The position numbers were made by a program, and so were the translations under genes. From the IMG/VR virus record IMGVR_UViG_3300047557_002560, positions 1 to 64,000 of that record: a stretch of 64,000 bases of DNA. One strand, 5' to 3'. The first letter of the stretch is position 1; each line of letters begins with the position of its first letter. Below the pieces are notes generated by a model. That model was not told the origin of the DNA. It was given only the letters and a program-made list of their open reading frames with translations, and did not search any database. Source of the DNA: a virus. Positions 33,773 through 40,612 of this stretch are shown piece by piece.

Positions 33773-33774
33773 AC

Positions 33775-34101
33775 ATGAAGAGGATTTTGATTTCGATTTC
33801 GCTCATTGCTTTGATTGCTGGGTGCAAAGTATTTGCTGTAGCAAAGAAACCAAAGATAGATCATTTTACTGTAGAAGGTAAGATGGTTCTAATGGATAGC
33901 AAGCCTTTTGCAGAGTTACAAGCTATTACTTATTCACTAGATGGAGGTGAGTTGGTTAGAGAGATGAACTTTAAGTTATTTAGGAATGGTAATCAAGAAG
34001 AGGTTGAAGCTTTGATTTACTTCCTTCATGAAAGAAACAAAGATGAAGAGATTGAAGTTGAATTTGATATTAACGACGGTAGTGAACTAATAAAATTGTA
34101 A
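33775..34101 (+). CDS. Small lipoprotein, hypothetical
   Basis: 108 residues. MKRILISISLIALIAGC is a lipoprotein signal with Cys at residue 17. The mature domain is beta-rich then acidic. It starts 2 nt after the previous stop. Confidence 0.6.
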   Translation: MKRILISISLIALIAGCKVFAVAKKPKIDHFTVEGKMVLMDSKPFAELQAITYSLDGGELVREMNFKLFRNGNQEEVEALIYFLHERNKDEEIEVEFDINDGSELIKL

Positions 34102-34105
34102 GAAC

Positions 34106-34426
34106 ATGAATGAAAGAGTAATGCAAGTTGAAGAGATTATTGCAGAGGAGTTTAGTGTTGAATTAAACTTTAAAGAGAATAAGAGTAGAACAAGTAGAAT
34201 TATATTTCCTAAAAAGTTGCTTTGTAGTATTCTATACCATAAAGAGGGACTTAACTTGGAGGCAGTTGGATCCTATATGGGCTTCAAAGATCATTCTAAC
34301 GTTATACATCATCTAAAAACTGGTGAAGGTTTGTATGCTTGTGATGAAGCTTACAGATACAAAGCTGATAAGGTATATAACAAAGTATCTAATATCTATA
34401 CAATTAAAACCAATACAAATGAATAA
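34106..34426 (+). CDS. Stand-alone DnaA domain IV-like DNA-binding protein
   Basis: 106 residues. LLCSILYHKEGLNLEAVGSYMGFKDHSNVIHHLKTGEGL (about 38-76) matches the helix-turn-helix of DnaA domain IV, whose signature is GGRDHSTVLHA; here it is GFKDHSNVIHH (residues 59-69). There is no AAA+ ATPase part. Such a protein could bind DnaA boxes to block host initiation or mark a phage origin. The DNA-binding fold is well supported; its role is inferred. Confidence 0.75.
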   Translation: MNERVMQVEEIIAEEFSVELNFKENKSRTSRIIFPKKLLCSILYHKEGLNLEAVGSYMGFKDHSNVIHHLKTGEGLYACDEAYRYKADKVYNKVSNIYTIKTNTNE

Positions 34427-34526
34427 GAATTACTATCCAGCAGCAGCGTTTGGACTCATAGTAGCACTAAGCCTCTTTGTTTGGTTCTTTGTAGTAAAGG
34501 GAATGATTTGTTATCTCAATCACTAA
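34419..34526 (+). CDS. Very small membrane protein
   Basis: 35 residues from ATG 34419: MNKNYYPAAAFGLIVALSLFVWFFVVKGMICYLNH, a single membrane span. It overlaps the previous gene by 8 nt and is followed 3 nt later by the next gene. A longer reading from 34323 is rejected because of its large overlap. Confidence 0.45.
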   Translation: MNKNYYPAAAFGLIVALSLFVWFFVVKGMICYLNH

Positions 34527-34529
34527 TAC

Positions 34530-34811
34530 ATGACAAGGCAAGAACAAAAAGCAGACAAAGATAGATTACTTCTCAAAGAGCTAATTGACAAGATGTTTGA
34601 GCTTGCAGGTCATAATCTAAAGTTTGAAGATGTAGAAGGAAGAAAAGATAACTGGTTTCAAGAGTATACAATGACCGAGGAACAGAATAAGGAATGGAGA
34701 GAGTGGGGAACTAAGTTGATTGCTAAAAAGAAGAGGCATTTGAAGAAGATAGCTGATCGCGAGATGGCTTGGATAGATCTATATTGCGGACTTAAAATTG
34801 AAAATAAATAA
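34530..34811 (+). CDS. Hypothetical helical protein
   Basis: 93 residues, highly charged and helical (KEWREWGTKLIAKKKRHLKKIADREMAWIDLY). No family recognised. Confidence 0.5.
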   Translation: MTRQEQKADKDRLLLKELIDKMFELAGHNLKFEDVEGRKDNWFQEYTMTEEQNKEWREWGTKLIAKKKRHLKKIADREMAWIDLYCGLKIENK

Positions 34812-34814
34812 ACT

Positions 34815-35093
34815 ATGATCGAATACAAAATCATAAAGAATCAATATATAAACGAAAGAGGTAAAGAACTCTCTCCTTACTACACGATTAGATACAAGGT
34901 GAGATTTCTATGGTTTTGGTGGAGATGGAAATATGTTAGTCATAGTTCATGTGATCGGTATGGCTGTAGTAGTCTTGTAACAGACTTTCCAACATTAGAG
35001 GACGCACAGCGATTTGCAGAAAAGTTTATATGTGGTGGAAGAGTATACGATGGATTTGAGAAAAGAGTAGTTGATTATAAAATTTGTAAGTAA
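34815..35093 (+). CDS. Hypothetical protein
   Basis: 92 residues. VRFLWFWWRWKYVSHSS is an aromatic beta-rich centre, followed by TLEDAQRFAEKFICGG. I recall similar small proteins in other Bacteroidota phages, with unknown function. Confidence 0.5.
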   Translation: MIEYKIIKNQYINERGKELSPYYTIRYKVRFLWFWWRWKYVSHSSCDRYGCSSLVTDFPTLEDAQRFAEKFICGGRVYDGFEKRVVDYKICK

Positions 35094-35096
35094 GTT

Positions 35097-35333
35097 ATGA
35101 CAGCACAAGAAATAGAACAACTAGCCGAAACGCAATGGGAACAGATAGGTGGGTGGAATGATGACTATAAGAAAGTATTCATAGCCGGATTCCAACAAGG
35201 TTATTTGAGTGGTAGGATAGAGGGTATAGATAATCAAATAGAAAAAAACCGTAATAGGATAGCAGACCTATTAATTAATGGTTTGGACTGTCATTATAGT
35301 GACTTACCTTCACCCAAAGCGTATGATAAATGA
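35097..35333 (+). CDS. Hypothetical protein
   Basis: 78 residues, helical: EIEQLAETQWEQIGGW then FIAGFQQGYLSGRIEG. The AGFQQGY segment resembles the mid-part of the paralogous QQTAVEW proteins that follow. Confidence 0.48.
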   Translation: MTAQEIEQLAETQWEQIGGWNDDYKKVFIAGFQQGYLSGRIEGIDNQIEKNRNRIADLLINGLDCHYSDLPSPKAYDK

Positions 35334-35596
35334 AACAACAAACTGCAGCTAATTGGATTTTAATAGAATTACAAAATAAGTTTCCTAAAGAAATAGGTAA
35401 TGCGTATGAGTCTAATCAGTTTTTGTTTGAGTATTTATTTGAAAAAGCAAAAGCAATGGAGAGGGAGCAGCTGAGGAAATGTTACGAACACGCTATGTTA
35501 GCATTATTAGATACTGGTCATGGTGATATCTTTGAAGATTATTATAATAAAACATTTAAAAATAAAATATGGCACAACAAACAGACAACCCAGTAG
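35330..35596 (+). CDS. QQTAxxW-family small phage protein (copy 1)
   Basis: 88 residues. MKQQTAANWILIELQNKF, AKAMEREQLRKCYEHAM and EDYYNKTFKNK match a three-part pattern (QQTAxxW, AKxMExxQ, YYNxTF/Y) shared with 35569-35850 and 36078-36287. I recall this type as common in Bacteroidota phages, with unknown function. Confidence 0.58.
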   Translation: MKQQTAANWILIELQNKFPKEIGNAYESNQFLFEYLFEKAKAMEREQLRKCYEHAMLALLDTGHGDIFEDYYNKTFKNKIWHNKQTTQ

Positions 35597-35850
35597 ACGA
35601 AAACGGCTATCCTGTGTATGGTACATTTAGACAACCAACAAAACAACAAACGGCAGTAGAGTGGTTATGGAGATGGCAAATGGATAACGAATTTGCATCT
35701 TTTAGCGAAGCCAAAAATGCTTATAAACAAGCAAAAGAAATGGAAAAACAACAAATATCCGAAGGGTATAGACAGGGTGTTGAGGAAGATGTGTATAATA
35801 ACCCATTGAAAACGGGTGATGAATACTATAATGAAACCTATAACAAATGA
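35569..35850 (+). CDS. QQTAxxW-family small phage protein (copy 2)
   Basis: 93 residues with an extra N-terminal ~25 residues, then KQQTAVEWLWRWQ, AKEMEKQQISEGYRQG and DEYYNETYNK. It overlaps copy 1 by 28 nt and the next gene by 4 nt. Confidence 0.58.
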   Translation: MAQQTDNPVDENGYPVYGTFRQPTKQQTAVEWLWRWQMDNEFASFSEAKNAYKQAKEMEKQQISEGYRQGVEEDVYNNPLKTGDEYYNETYNK

Positions 35851-36074
35851 ACAGATATCATTTAGATTTAATAGTTGGTGGTCCGTTAGGTATAATAACA
35901 AACCTCATAACAGTTGAAGCCGATGGGATTGGTTGGGGTACTAGCAGTGGTGTATATGATTTTTGGAAGATAATAGGTGAAGATGAGGACGGAATTAAAC
36001 ATAGAGAAACAGTAGCCATGTACCCCATTGTTAGAACGGTGATTAGGAAAATTGAGAAAGATATAAACAAATAA
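35847..36074 (+). CDS. Hypothetical protein
   Basis: 75 residues, beta-rich with LIVGGPLGIITNLITVEADGIGWG. It lies between two members of the QQTAxxW family. No family recognised. Confidence 0.48.
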   Translation: MNRYHLDLIVGGPLGIITNLITVEADGIGWGTSSGVYDFWKIIGEDEDGIKHRETVAMYPIVRTVIRKIEKDINK

Positions 36075-36077
36075 ACT

Positions 36078-36287
36078 ATGTCACAACAAACAGCAGTTGA
36101 GATGTTACTTAGATATGTAAAGCAACACGGCCTTGATTTAGAATATGAAATGGAAATGTCGTTTCTAGATCATGAGAAGGAGCAAATAATTAAGGCTTGG
36201 TGGAGTGGTGAGAATGATTCAAGCATTGATCCTAAATTAATAAAAGATATGGCAGAACAATACTACAACGAAACATATGGAAAATAA
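36078..36287 (+). CDS. QQTAxxW-family small phage protein (copy 3)
   Basis: 69 residues: MSQQTAVEMLLRYVKQH, a central helical part, and AEQYYNETYGK at the end. It is clearly related to copies 1 and 2 at both ends. Confidence 0.58.
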   Translation: MSQQTAVEMLLRYVKQHGLDLEYEMEMSFLDHEKEQIIKAWWSGENDSSIDPKLIKDMAEQYYNETYGK

Positions 36288-36696
36288 GAAACCAAAAAGA
36301 TATAGCTACTCAACAGTTGGGTATGGTGTAATGACTTTATTTGGCGAGAAGTACAGAATGGGTAGGATTGAGATATTTGATAATCAAAGTGGTTCAAGTT
36401 ATCAAATAGAAGAAGGATCCTACTCAGTACCTCATGAAATATCAGAAAAATTTGAAGACTTTATTGAATCGCTAGAAACAGACTTACCAATCAATATAGA
36501 GATAGGAAGTCATGAATGGTGTGAAGATGAGTGTGCAAAAGCACTTGGGTTCAAAGACCAAGAAGAAATGAGAGATCCGGTAAAGGTCAGTGAGTATAGG
36601 AGAAAGCAGAATGACCAGTATGCTGTAACAAGAGGATATAAGGATTGGGATGACTTAAAGGCTAACAGTGAATTTGGATACAAAGATGAGAAGTAA
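36277..36696 (+). CDS. Hypothetical protein
   Basis: 139 residues. N-half beta-rich; C-half has ECAKALGFKDQEEMRDPVKVSEYRRKQNDQYAVTRGYKDWDDL, a helical hairpin with two similar GFKD/GYKD units. No family recognised. It overlaps both neighbours by about 11 nt. Confidence 0.5.
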   Translation: MENKKPKRYSYSTVGYGVMTLFGEKYRMGRIEIFDNQSGSSYQIEEGSYSVPHEISEKFEDFIESLETDLPINIEIGSHEWCEDECAKALGFKDQEEMRDPVKVSEYRRKQNDQYAVTRGYKDWDDLKANSEFGYKDEK

Positions 36697-37213
36697 GTAT
36701 ATCTTTATTGACATAGACGGACCTCTTGCTTGGGGTACTTGGGGTGGAGGTAAAGTAGTCATTCATGAGAATGAACACAACGAATTCACAATACCATATC
36801 CTTGGAACCAAGAAGATGCTACTGCACTTCTAAGAATATTAGAACAAACCAATGCTAAGTTAGTTCTAAGTTCCGATTGGAGAGAACACTATTCGTTTAG
36901 ACAAATGACTTATATCTTTGCACACTACGGTATACATTGGTCTCTTGTTGATATAACTACTCACCAACCACTTTGGAATAAACTTAGTGGAGGTAGTGCA
37001 GATCACATTAGAGCCTTACAAATACTAAAGTGGGTGAAGGATAATAAAGTAAAAAATTGGATAGCGATTGATGACTTAGACTTGGGATCATGTTTCAAGT
37101 TTATGAAACCAAGAGTACCAAAGTGGAGACACGTACAAGTGGATGGCGATCACGGAGAAGGAGGAAGACTAAGAGACAAGATAGAAGAGTGTGTAGAGAA
37201 GTTAAACAGATAG
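36686..37213 (+). CDS. HAD-like hydrolase (HAD_SAK type)
   Basis: 175 residues from ATG 36686; a GTG at 36668 is possible. FIDIDGPLAWG is HAD motif I (DxDG), KLVLSSDWREHYSFRQM is motif II with the SSDWR signature of the HAD domains seen in RNA-repair and phage proteins, and NWIAIDDLDLG is motif IV. It probably hydrolyses a phosphate monoester, perhaps on nucleotides or RNA ends. Confidence 0.75.
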   Translation: MRSKYIFIDIDGPLAWGTWGGGKVVIHENEHNEFTIPYPWNQEDATALLRILEQTNAKLVLSSDWREHYSFRQMTYIFAHYGIHWSLVDITTHQPLWNKLSGGSADHIRALQILKWVKDNKVKNWIAIDDLDLGSCFKFMKPRVPKWRHVQVDGDHGEGGRLRDKIEECVEKLNR

Positions 37214-37256
37214 GTGGTGTCACGACCTATAGTATATATCTTCAAACAGTTAAATT

Positions 37257-37628
37257 ATGTTCACGATGACAAATGCAAAGATTGAATTTCAAAGGATGAT
37301 TGAAAGTGAAGCAACCAAGGTGAAGTGTGTATGGATCATAACAGAGAATAGAGGAAGAGTATGGTCCGAAGAAGGTTCATGGGGTTGGAGTGAAGAAGAC
37401 ACTGCGCCCAGTGCTATAATATTAAAAGAAGGATACACAGAAGAAGAGTATAACGACTTCTTAAGCCAACTGGATTTTGAATACGACTCCGGATACGGAA
37501 TGCAAGTACTTGACGGAACGATTTGGATGCAAGACGGAACTTGGATTGACAGAGGAGAGTACGACGGATCCGAGTGGTGGGTAAAAAGAGAATGCCCCCC
37601 TATCCCACAAAATCTCAAAAGGTCGTAG
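37257..37628 (+). CDS. Hypothetical acidic protein
   Basis: 123 residues, unusually rich in Trp, Glu, Gly and Asp (VWSEEGSWGWSEEDTAPSAI; DGTIWMQDGTWIDRGEYDGSEWW). Base composition is higher in GC than its neighbours, like the following intergenic segment. An alternative ATG is at 37266. No family recognised. Confidence 0.5.
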   Translation: MFTMTNAKIEFQRMIESEATKVKCVWIITENRGRVWSEEGSWGWSEEDTAPSAIILKEGYTEEEYNDFLSQLDFEYDSGYGMQVLDGTIWMQDGTWIDRGEYDGSEWWVKRECPPIPQNLKRS

Positions 37629-37766
37629 CCAAGACACAAGTACAACCCCCAGCAAAATAAAAAGAATAAGAAAGAATATAAGGGGGAGAAATAATAACCC
37701 AGCTAATACTATAAGCCCCCTAGGGATAACTAAATCTACCCCGGGAGAAAGGCTATACCACCCCCT

Positions 37767-37787
37767 AGGTGCAATTCGATTCCACCT
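37767..37787. repeat. Covarying hairpin, copy A
   Basis: AGGTG, loop CAATTCGATTC, CACCT. The loop differs by one base from that of copy B at 37995-38019, while the stem differs by a compensated pair. Confidence 0.55.
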
Positions 37788-37970
37788 TATAAAGTCTAAG
37801 ACAAATTCTAAAGTCTAATTATTATTATATTCTAGTCTAAAGAAAATTGCTAGGGGGGGAAAGAGACTGAGAAAGAGTAAGGGGAGGACACTCGCTCGTT
37901 CCCAACCTCTCTTTTTCTCTCCCCCTCTCAATTATATACCGTATAGATGTATAGCTATGGGGGATAGATA

Positions 37971-37978
37971 CTATTTAT
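37971..37978 (+). promoter_or_regulatory. CTATTTAT late-promoter-like motif
   Basis: CTATTTATAGG, 65 nt before the ATG at 38044. It is farther from its gene than most copies. Confidence 0.35.
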
Positions 37979-37994
37979 AGGGGTAGGCTAGGTG

Positions 37995-38019
37995 TAGGGT
38001 GCAATTGGATTCCACCCTA
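37995..38019. repeat. Covarying hairpin, copy B
   Basis: TAGGGTG, loop CAATTGGATTC, CACCCTA: a 7-bp perfect stem. Relative to copy A the G-C pair replaces A-T, which is covariation. It lies 25 nt upstream of the gene at 38044. Confidence 0.55.
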
Positions 38020-38043
38020 TTAATGCTAGGCTAAGTTGGAAAT

Positions 38044-38388
38044 ATGAAAAATATTCTGGAAACAAAAGGAAAGAAGTATTCAGTATACGAGATCACGAAT
38101 GTGAAGGAGAGATCTAAAAACTACGGAAGGAAGATCTACATTGCGTCAAGTTACATGAAGGAGGAGGATATCCTCTCTCGCATCAGAAGCATCCAAGATA
38201 GCAAGACAGGAAGGGGAGGAACAAAAGACCTAGCTCAGGATATCAGGAGCGCGGGGAAGGATTATAAAGATAGTTTTAAAGTAAAGTTAATCAAGTCAGG
38301 CCTCTCCCGAGAAAGGGCAGAAGAGGTTAAAGCTAATTTTATTGATAGGGCCGGAAAGGTGTACAACCAGGAGATGGAAGTCACCTAG
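38044..38388 (+). CDS. Degenerate GIY-YIG-like protein
   Basis: 114 residues. YSVYEITN, then KIYIASS and ILSRIRSIQDSK, DLAQDIRSAGKDYKDSFKVKLI and RAEEVKANFIDRAG follow the order of a GIY-YIG domain (GIY, YIG, Arg, Glu, helix). The YIG glycine is replaced (YIAS), so catalysis is doubtful. It could be a remnant or a DNA-binding derivative. Confidence 0.5.
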   Translation: MKNILETKGKKYSVYEITNVKERSKNYGRKIYIASSYMKEEDILSRIRSIQDSKTGRGGTKDLAQDIRSAGKDYKDSFKVKLIKSGLSRERAEEVKANFIDRAGKVYNQEMEVT

Positions 38389-38399
38389 GGACATTCCGA

Positions 38400-38531
38400 A
38401 AAAAATTTCTCTGGGGACGGATCCCAACTGCAGAAAATCTAATTTTAAGAAAACTTTAAGGATTTCACCTAGGCACAGCGTACCTCTGATCTCTCCTGTA
38501 CTCCCTCGTGAGGTAACAGCCCGTCTTAATT
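38400..38531 (-). ncRNA. Small RNA family, copy 1
   Basis: Minus-strand transcript downstream of the promoter at 38538-38569, with no credible reading frame. Its core at 38475-38496 reads GGAGAGATCAGAGGTACG then CTGT on the minus strand, matching copies 2 (44105-44126) and 3 (43090-43111) at 18 of 22 positions across all three. The core begins 42 nt after the -7 box. The 3' end is unknown. Confidence 0.6.
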
Positions 38532-38537
38532 GACAAC

Positions 38538-38569
38538 CTAAAGGTACGAACAAAAGAGGCCCCAAGCAA
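38538..38569 (-). promoter_or_regulatory. Promoter of small RNA copy 1
   Basis: On the minus strand: TTG (38569-38567), 20-nt spacer, TACCTTTAG (38546-38538). The -33 TTG lies in the loop of the terminator hairpin at 38558-38580. Confidence 0.65.
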
Positions 38570-38580
38570 CAGTTGGGGCC
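38558..38580. terminator. Hairpin terminator overlapping a promoter
   Basis: GGCCCCAA (38558-38565) and TTGGGGCC (38573-38580) with a 7-nt loop; a T8 run follows on the + strand and TCTTTTG on the minus strand. It ends the minus-strand gene at 38588-38794 while its loop carries the -33 element of the next minus-strand unit. Confidence 0.75.
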
Positions 38581-38587
38581 ATTTTTT

Positions 38588-38794
38588 TTAGTAGTCGAAA
38601 TATCCCTCTTCCGTATTAATTTCTCTACCTACCAGGTTCTGAAGATTAGAACTATCAAAGTCTGAAAACTGATGATAGAAAGTCTCTGCGTAGACCAGGG
38701 CTGTGGTATTGTCCTCAAAGGTTAATTTGTAGACGGACCCTACAGCTGGGTGGTAAGGTAAGTTTGTTAGTGTGATGGCTTTGATTTTTTTCAT
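38588..38794 (-). CDS. Hypothetical protein
   Basis: 68 residues, one of the two convincing minus-strand genes. MKKIKAITLTNLPYHPAVGSVYKLTFEDNTTALVYAE is beta-rich. The start is fixed by the AAAATCAAAGTTATG leader typical of this region and by a promoter at 38819-38850. No family recognised. Confidence 0.65.
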   Translation of the reverse strand: MKKIKAITLTNLPYHPAVGSVYKLTFEDNTTALVYAETFYHQFSDFDSSNLQNLVGREINTEEGYFDY

Positions 38795-38818
38795 AACTTT
38801 GATTTTGATTGTGATAGC

Positions 38819-38850
38819 CTAAAGGTACGAACAAAAATTCGTATTGGCAA
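38819..38850 (-). promoter_or_regulatory. TTG-N20-TACCTTTAG promoter
   Basis: Minus strand: TTG 38850-38848, 20-nt spacer, TACCTTTAG 38827-38819. It serves the gene at 38588-38794. A GGCA/TGCC hairpin with a following T8 on the + strand overlaps its -33 side. Confidence 0.65.
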
Positions 38851-38896
38851 CACTTGGTGCCATTTTTTTTTTATTTTATTTTTTTTCTATAAACTG

Positions 38897-38928
38897 TTGC
38901 CTAGAATGTTAATAGTTGGTATCTTTAG
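38897..38928 (+). promoter_or_regulatory. TTG-N20-TATCTTTAG promoter
   Basis: TTG 38897-38899, 20-nt spacer (CCTAGAATGTTAATAGTTGG), TATCTTTAG 38920-38928. It is nearly identical to the promoters at 40559, 43163 and 44238. Confidence 0.7.
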
Positions 38929-38951
38929 GTTCTAAACCAAAAATCAAAATT

Positions 38952-39155
38952 ATGACAGGTTATCAACAACAGCTATTTAGAGATTTAGTTAATTTGAATT
39001 GGGAAATTGACCATGGTAATTATCCATCAGTAGTTGAATTTGCACTTGTGGAGCAGTATTGGAAGGTGAAGCAGGAATTAATAGATGATATGGGTAAGGA
39101 AGAGTATGAGCAATTTATAGCTGCAGGCAGGGAGATGTTTGCTCCTGCCAAATAA
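38952..39155 (+). CDS. Hypothetical protein
   Basis: 67 residues from the ATG after an AAATCAAAATT leader; an upstream GTG at 38916 lies between promoter and leader and is rejected. Helical, with EFALVEQYWKVKQELIDDMGKEEYEQF. No family recognised. Confidence 0.55.
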   Translation: MTGYQQQLFRDLVNLNWEIDHGNYPSVVEFALVEQYWKVKQELIDDMGKEEYEQFIAAGREMFAPAK

Positions 39156-39164
39156 AAAAAAGTT

Positions 39165-39189
39165 GGTCCCAATGTAAAAAGTTGGGACC
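39165..39189 (+). repeat. Intercistronic hairpin element, copy 1
   Basis: GGTCCCAA (39165-39172) and TTGGGACC (39182-39189). It also reads TTG, 20 nt, GACCTTCAT, so it has the spacing of the local promoters. It may act as terminator, weak promoter or both. Confidence 0.6.
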
Positions 39190-39208
39190 TTCATTTAAAA
39201 TTAAAGTT

Positions 39209-39544
39209 ATGGAAATTATAAACGCTAGTTCTGAAATGCAGATGACACTTTTGTTTGAAGCCTACTATCAGCAATGCCCTGATAGAAAGATTGCTTACAC
39301 TACTTCAGAAGTAAGAGATGGATACCTTCAGTCCTGGATCTGTATGAACGGAATTGAAATGTCCTATATGATGTATCAGGGGGAGTATCAAATTATCTTT
39401 ATGTGTTCAAGGTATTGTGATGAAATGGGAGGTGATGCAAACTACTTGAATACTTTCTACTTCAAAACTTATGAGGAATGCCTCAAAGTTTGGGAAATGA
39501 ATGAAAGTGAACTTTACGAACACTTTAAGATTCTTGAATGTTAA
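39209..39544 (+). CDS. Hypothetical protein
   Basis: 111 residues from the ATG following AAATTAAAGTT. Met/Tyr-rich, mixed alpha/beta (SWICMNGIEMSYMMYQGEYQIIFMCSRY). No family recognised. Confidence 0.55.
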   Translation: MEIINASSEMQMTLLFEAYYQQCPDRKIAYTTSEVRDGYLQSWICMNGIEMSYMMYQGEYQIIFMCSRYCDEMGGDANYLNTFYFKTYEECLKVWEMNESELYEHFKILEC

Positions 39545-39551
39545 TAATTGG

Positions 39552-39560
39552 TATCTTTAG
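39552..39560 (+). promoter_or_regulatory. TATCTTTAG -7 box
   Basis: TATCTTTAG preceded by AATGTTAATAATTGG as in the other early promoters. A TTG exists only 15 nt upstream, so the -33 element is poorer. The expected start lies just before the structured leader. Confidence 0.5.
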
Positions 39561-39574
39561 TTTATCAAAAAATT

Positions 39575-39681
39575 GTTTAAATATCCAATAAGGAGCATAT
39601 CGTCCCTTTTATCACCCACACTGCTGGCGGTGATACGTGGCAGGGTTATCACTAGCTAGAGGCAGATGAGGATATTTAAAC
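39575..39681 (+). promoter_or_regulatory. Structured 5' leader closed by a 12-bp stem
   Basis: GTTTAAATATCC (39575-39586) pairs perfectly with GGATATTTAAAC (39670-39681). Inside is a hairpin ATCACC...GGTGAT (about 39619-39642) and GC-rich single-stranded blocks. The element begins about where transcription should start and ends 21 nt before the ATG at 39703. This is the layout of a riboswitch, ribozyme or other cis-acting RNA. It matches no class I recognise. Confidence 0.55.
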
Positions 39682-39702
39682 TAAATTAAAAAAATCAAAG
39701 TT

Positions 39703-39987
39703 ATGCTTAAAGAACACTTGAAAGAAATTAAAGGAGAACTTGTAAGGCACTATGCAGAAAGTTGTTTGGATATAAGTAAGAATTCTAAAGGGGAAGTTGA
39801 TTATGAAGCCTACTATGAAGATTTAGAACTTTACTTGGGTGATATCTTTAAAATCGATAGCCTAGATGATTTAGATAAATTTATCTATGACACAGGCTTA
39901 GATGAAAGAGGATTTGGATTAGATTATTTTGTTGGGGCATATAGTGAAAAGTTGGTACCTTCACGTAAAGGTGAAATGCAAATTTAA
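39703..39987 (+). CDS. Hypothetical acidic protein
   Basis: 94 residues, acidic and helical (YEAYYEDLELYLGDIFKIDSLDDLDKF). AAAATCAAAGTTATG leader. The gene lies behind the structured leader, so its product may be controlled by it. No family recognised. Confidence 0.58.
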   Translation: MLKEHLKEIKGELVRHYAESCLDISKNSKGEVDYEAYYEDLELYLGDIFKIDSLDDLDKFIYDTGLDERGFGLDYFVGAYSEKLVPSRKGEMQI

Positions 39988-39990
39988 AAA

Positions 39991-40218
39991 ATGAAATCAA
40001 GAGAGGAGTATTTGAAAAGGAGGAAGGAGCTTGGGAGATTATCTGTTGAAAAGCTCGAAGCCTTATTGGGGAAGCTATACGATAAACGATATGTGGATCA
40101 AGACATTGGCTATGAAAGTGAATATCGTTTAGCTTCCTCAGTCTATAGGCAAAAGGTGAAGAAGGGGGGTAGTCTAATCTTCCATATGAAAAATTTTATC
40201 TTATCGGTTGTCGTTTGA
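39991..40218 (+). CDS. Hypothetical protein
   Basis: 75 residues: an N-terminal basic coiled helix (MKSREEYLKRRKELGRL) and a hydrophobic C-terminus (IFHMKNFILSVVV). It starts 3 nt after the previous stop. No family recognised. Confidence 0.48.
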   Translation: MKSREEYLKRRKELGRLSVEKLEALLGKLYDKRYVDQDIGYESEYRLASSVYRQKVKKGGSLIFHMKNFILSVVV

Positions 40219-40238
40219 AATTTTGTTCGTATGGTTAT
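40208..40238 (+). promoter_or_regulatory. Promoter-like element for the Cro-like gene
   Basis: TTG 40208-40210, 19-nt spacer, TATGGTTAT 40230-40238. It deviates from the TATCTTTAG form, so it may be weaker or regulated. Confidence 0.4.
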
Positions 40239-40266
40239 TATATAACTGTAAACAAATTCAATAAAT

Positions 40267-40455
40267 ATGACAACAGCTCAAAAACTTAGCACCTTCCGTA
40301 GGGCTAGAAGAAATGGCGACATCAGCACACTTGCTGAGCGCACTGGCTATTCTGCAGCCATGGTAAGCATGACACTTAATGGTCAAAGGAACAACGAAAC
40401 AATTGTTGATACTGCATACCGCTTGGTACGTAGACGTAAGCAGGCTTTGGCTTAA
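40267..40455 (+). CDS. Cro/XRE-like helix-turn-helix protein
   Basis: 62 residues. STLAERTGYSAAMVSMTLNGQRNNETIVDTAYRLVRRRKQ (about 20-60) is a helix-turn-helix of the lambda-repressor fold, with a basic tail. It is small enough to be a Cro-like regulator or an autoregulator of the early region. Confidence 0.7.
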   Translation: MTTAQKLSTFRRARRNGDISTLAERTGYSAAMVSMTLNGQRNNETIVDTAYRLVRRRKQALA

Positions 40456-40491
40456 ATGCTTTTTTGATTTTGATTTTTAAATTTAGTCTAC

Positions 40492-40522
40492 GGCCCCTGT
40501 TTCTACGGGGGCCTCTTTATTT
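40492..40522 (+). terminator. Rho-independent terminator
   Basis: GGCCCC (40492-40497) with GGGGCC (40508-40513), then TCTTTATTT. It follows the helix-turn-helix gene. Confidence 0.75.
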
Positions 40523-40558
40523 AGAACATATGCCAAAAACAAATATGTGTTGGAACCG

Positions 40559-40590
40559 TTGCCAGCAATGTTTATAGTTGGTATCTTTAG
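40559..40590 (+). promoter_or_regulatory. TTG-N20-TATCTTTAG promoter
   Basis: TTG 40559-40561, spacer of 20 nt, TATCTTTAG 40582-40590, followed by GCC and the AAAAATCAAAGTTATG leader. Confidence 0.7.
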
Positions 40591-40612
40591 GCCATAATCA
40601 AAAATCAAAGTT

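Larger units (their letters stand above)
37629..38043. other. GC-richer intergenic segment, candidate replication or regulatory region
   Basis: A 415-nt stretch with no gene. It contains three AAGTCTAA-type direct repeats (about 37791-37850), two related hairpins (separate entries), a CTATTTAT motif, several runs of G or C, and a purine-rich block (GAAAGAGACTGAGAAAGAG) followed by a pyrimidine-rich block (CCTCTCTTTTTCTCTCCCC) that can pair in part. It marks the change from the small-gene region to the early-type region. A replication origin is a reasonable guess; nothing proves it. Confidence 0.4.

Noticed and set aside
38296-38565. Minus-strand open frame of 89 codons over small RNA copy 1
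   Set aside because: It starts inside a terminator hairpin upstream of the transcription start, has no conserved leader and covers the end of a + strand gene. The noncoding RNA reading is preferred.
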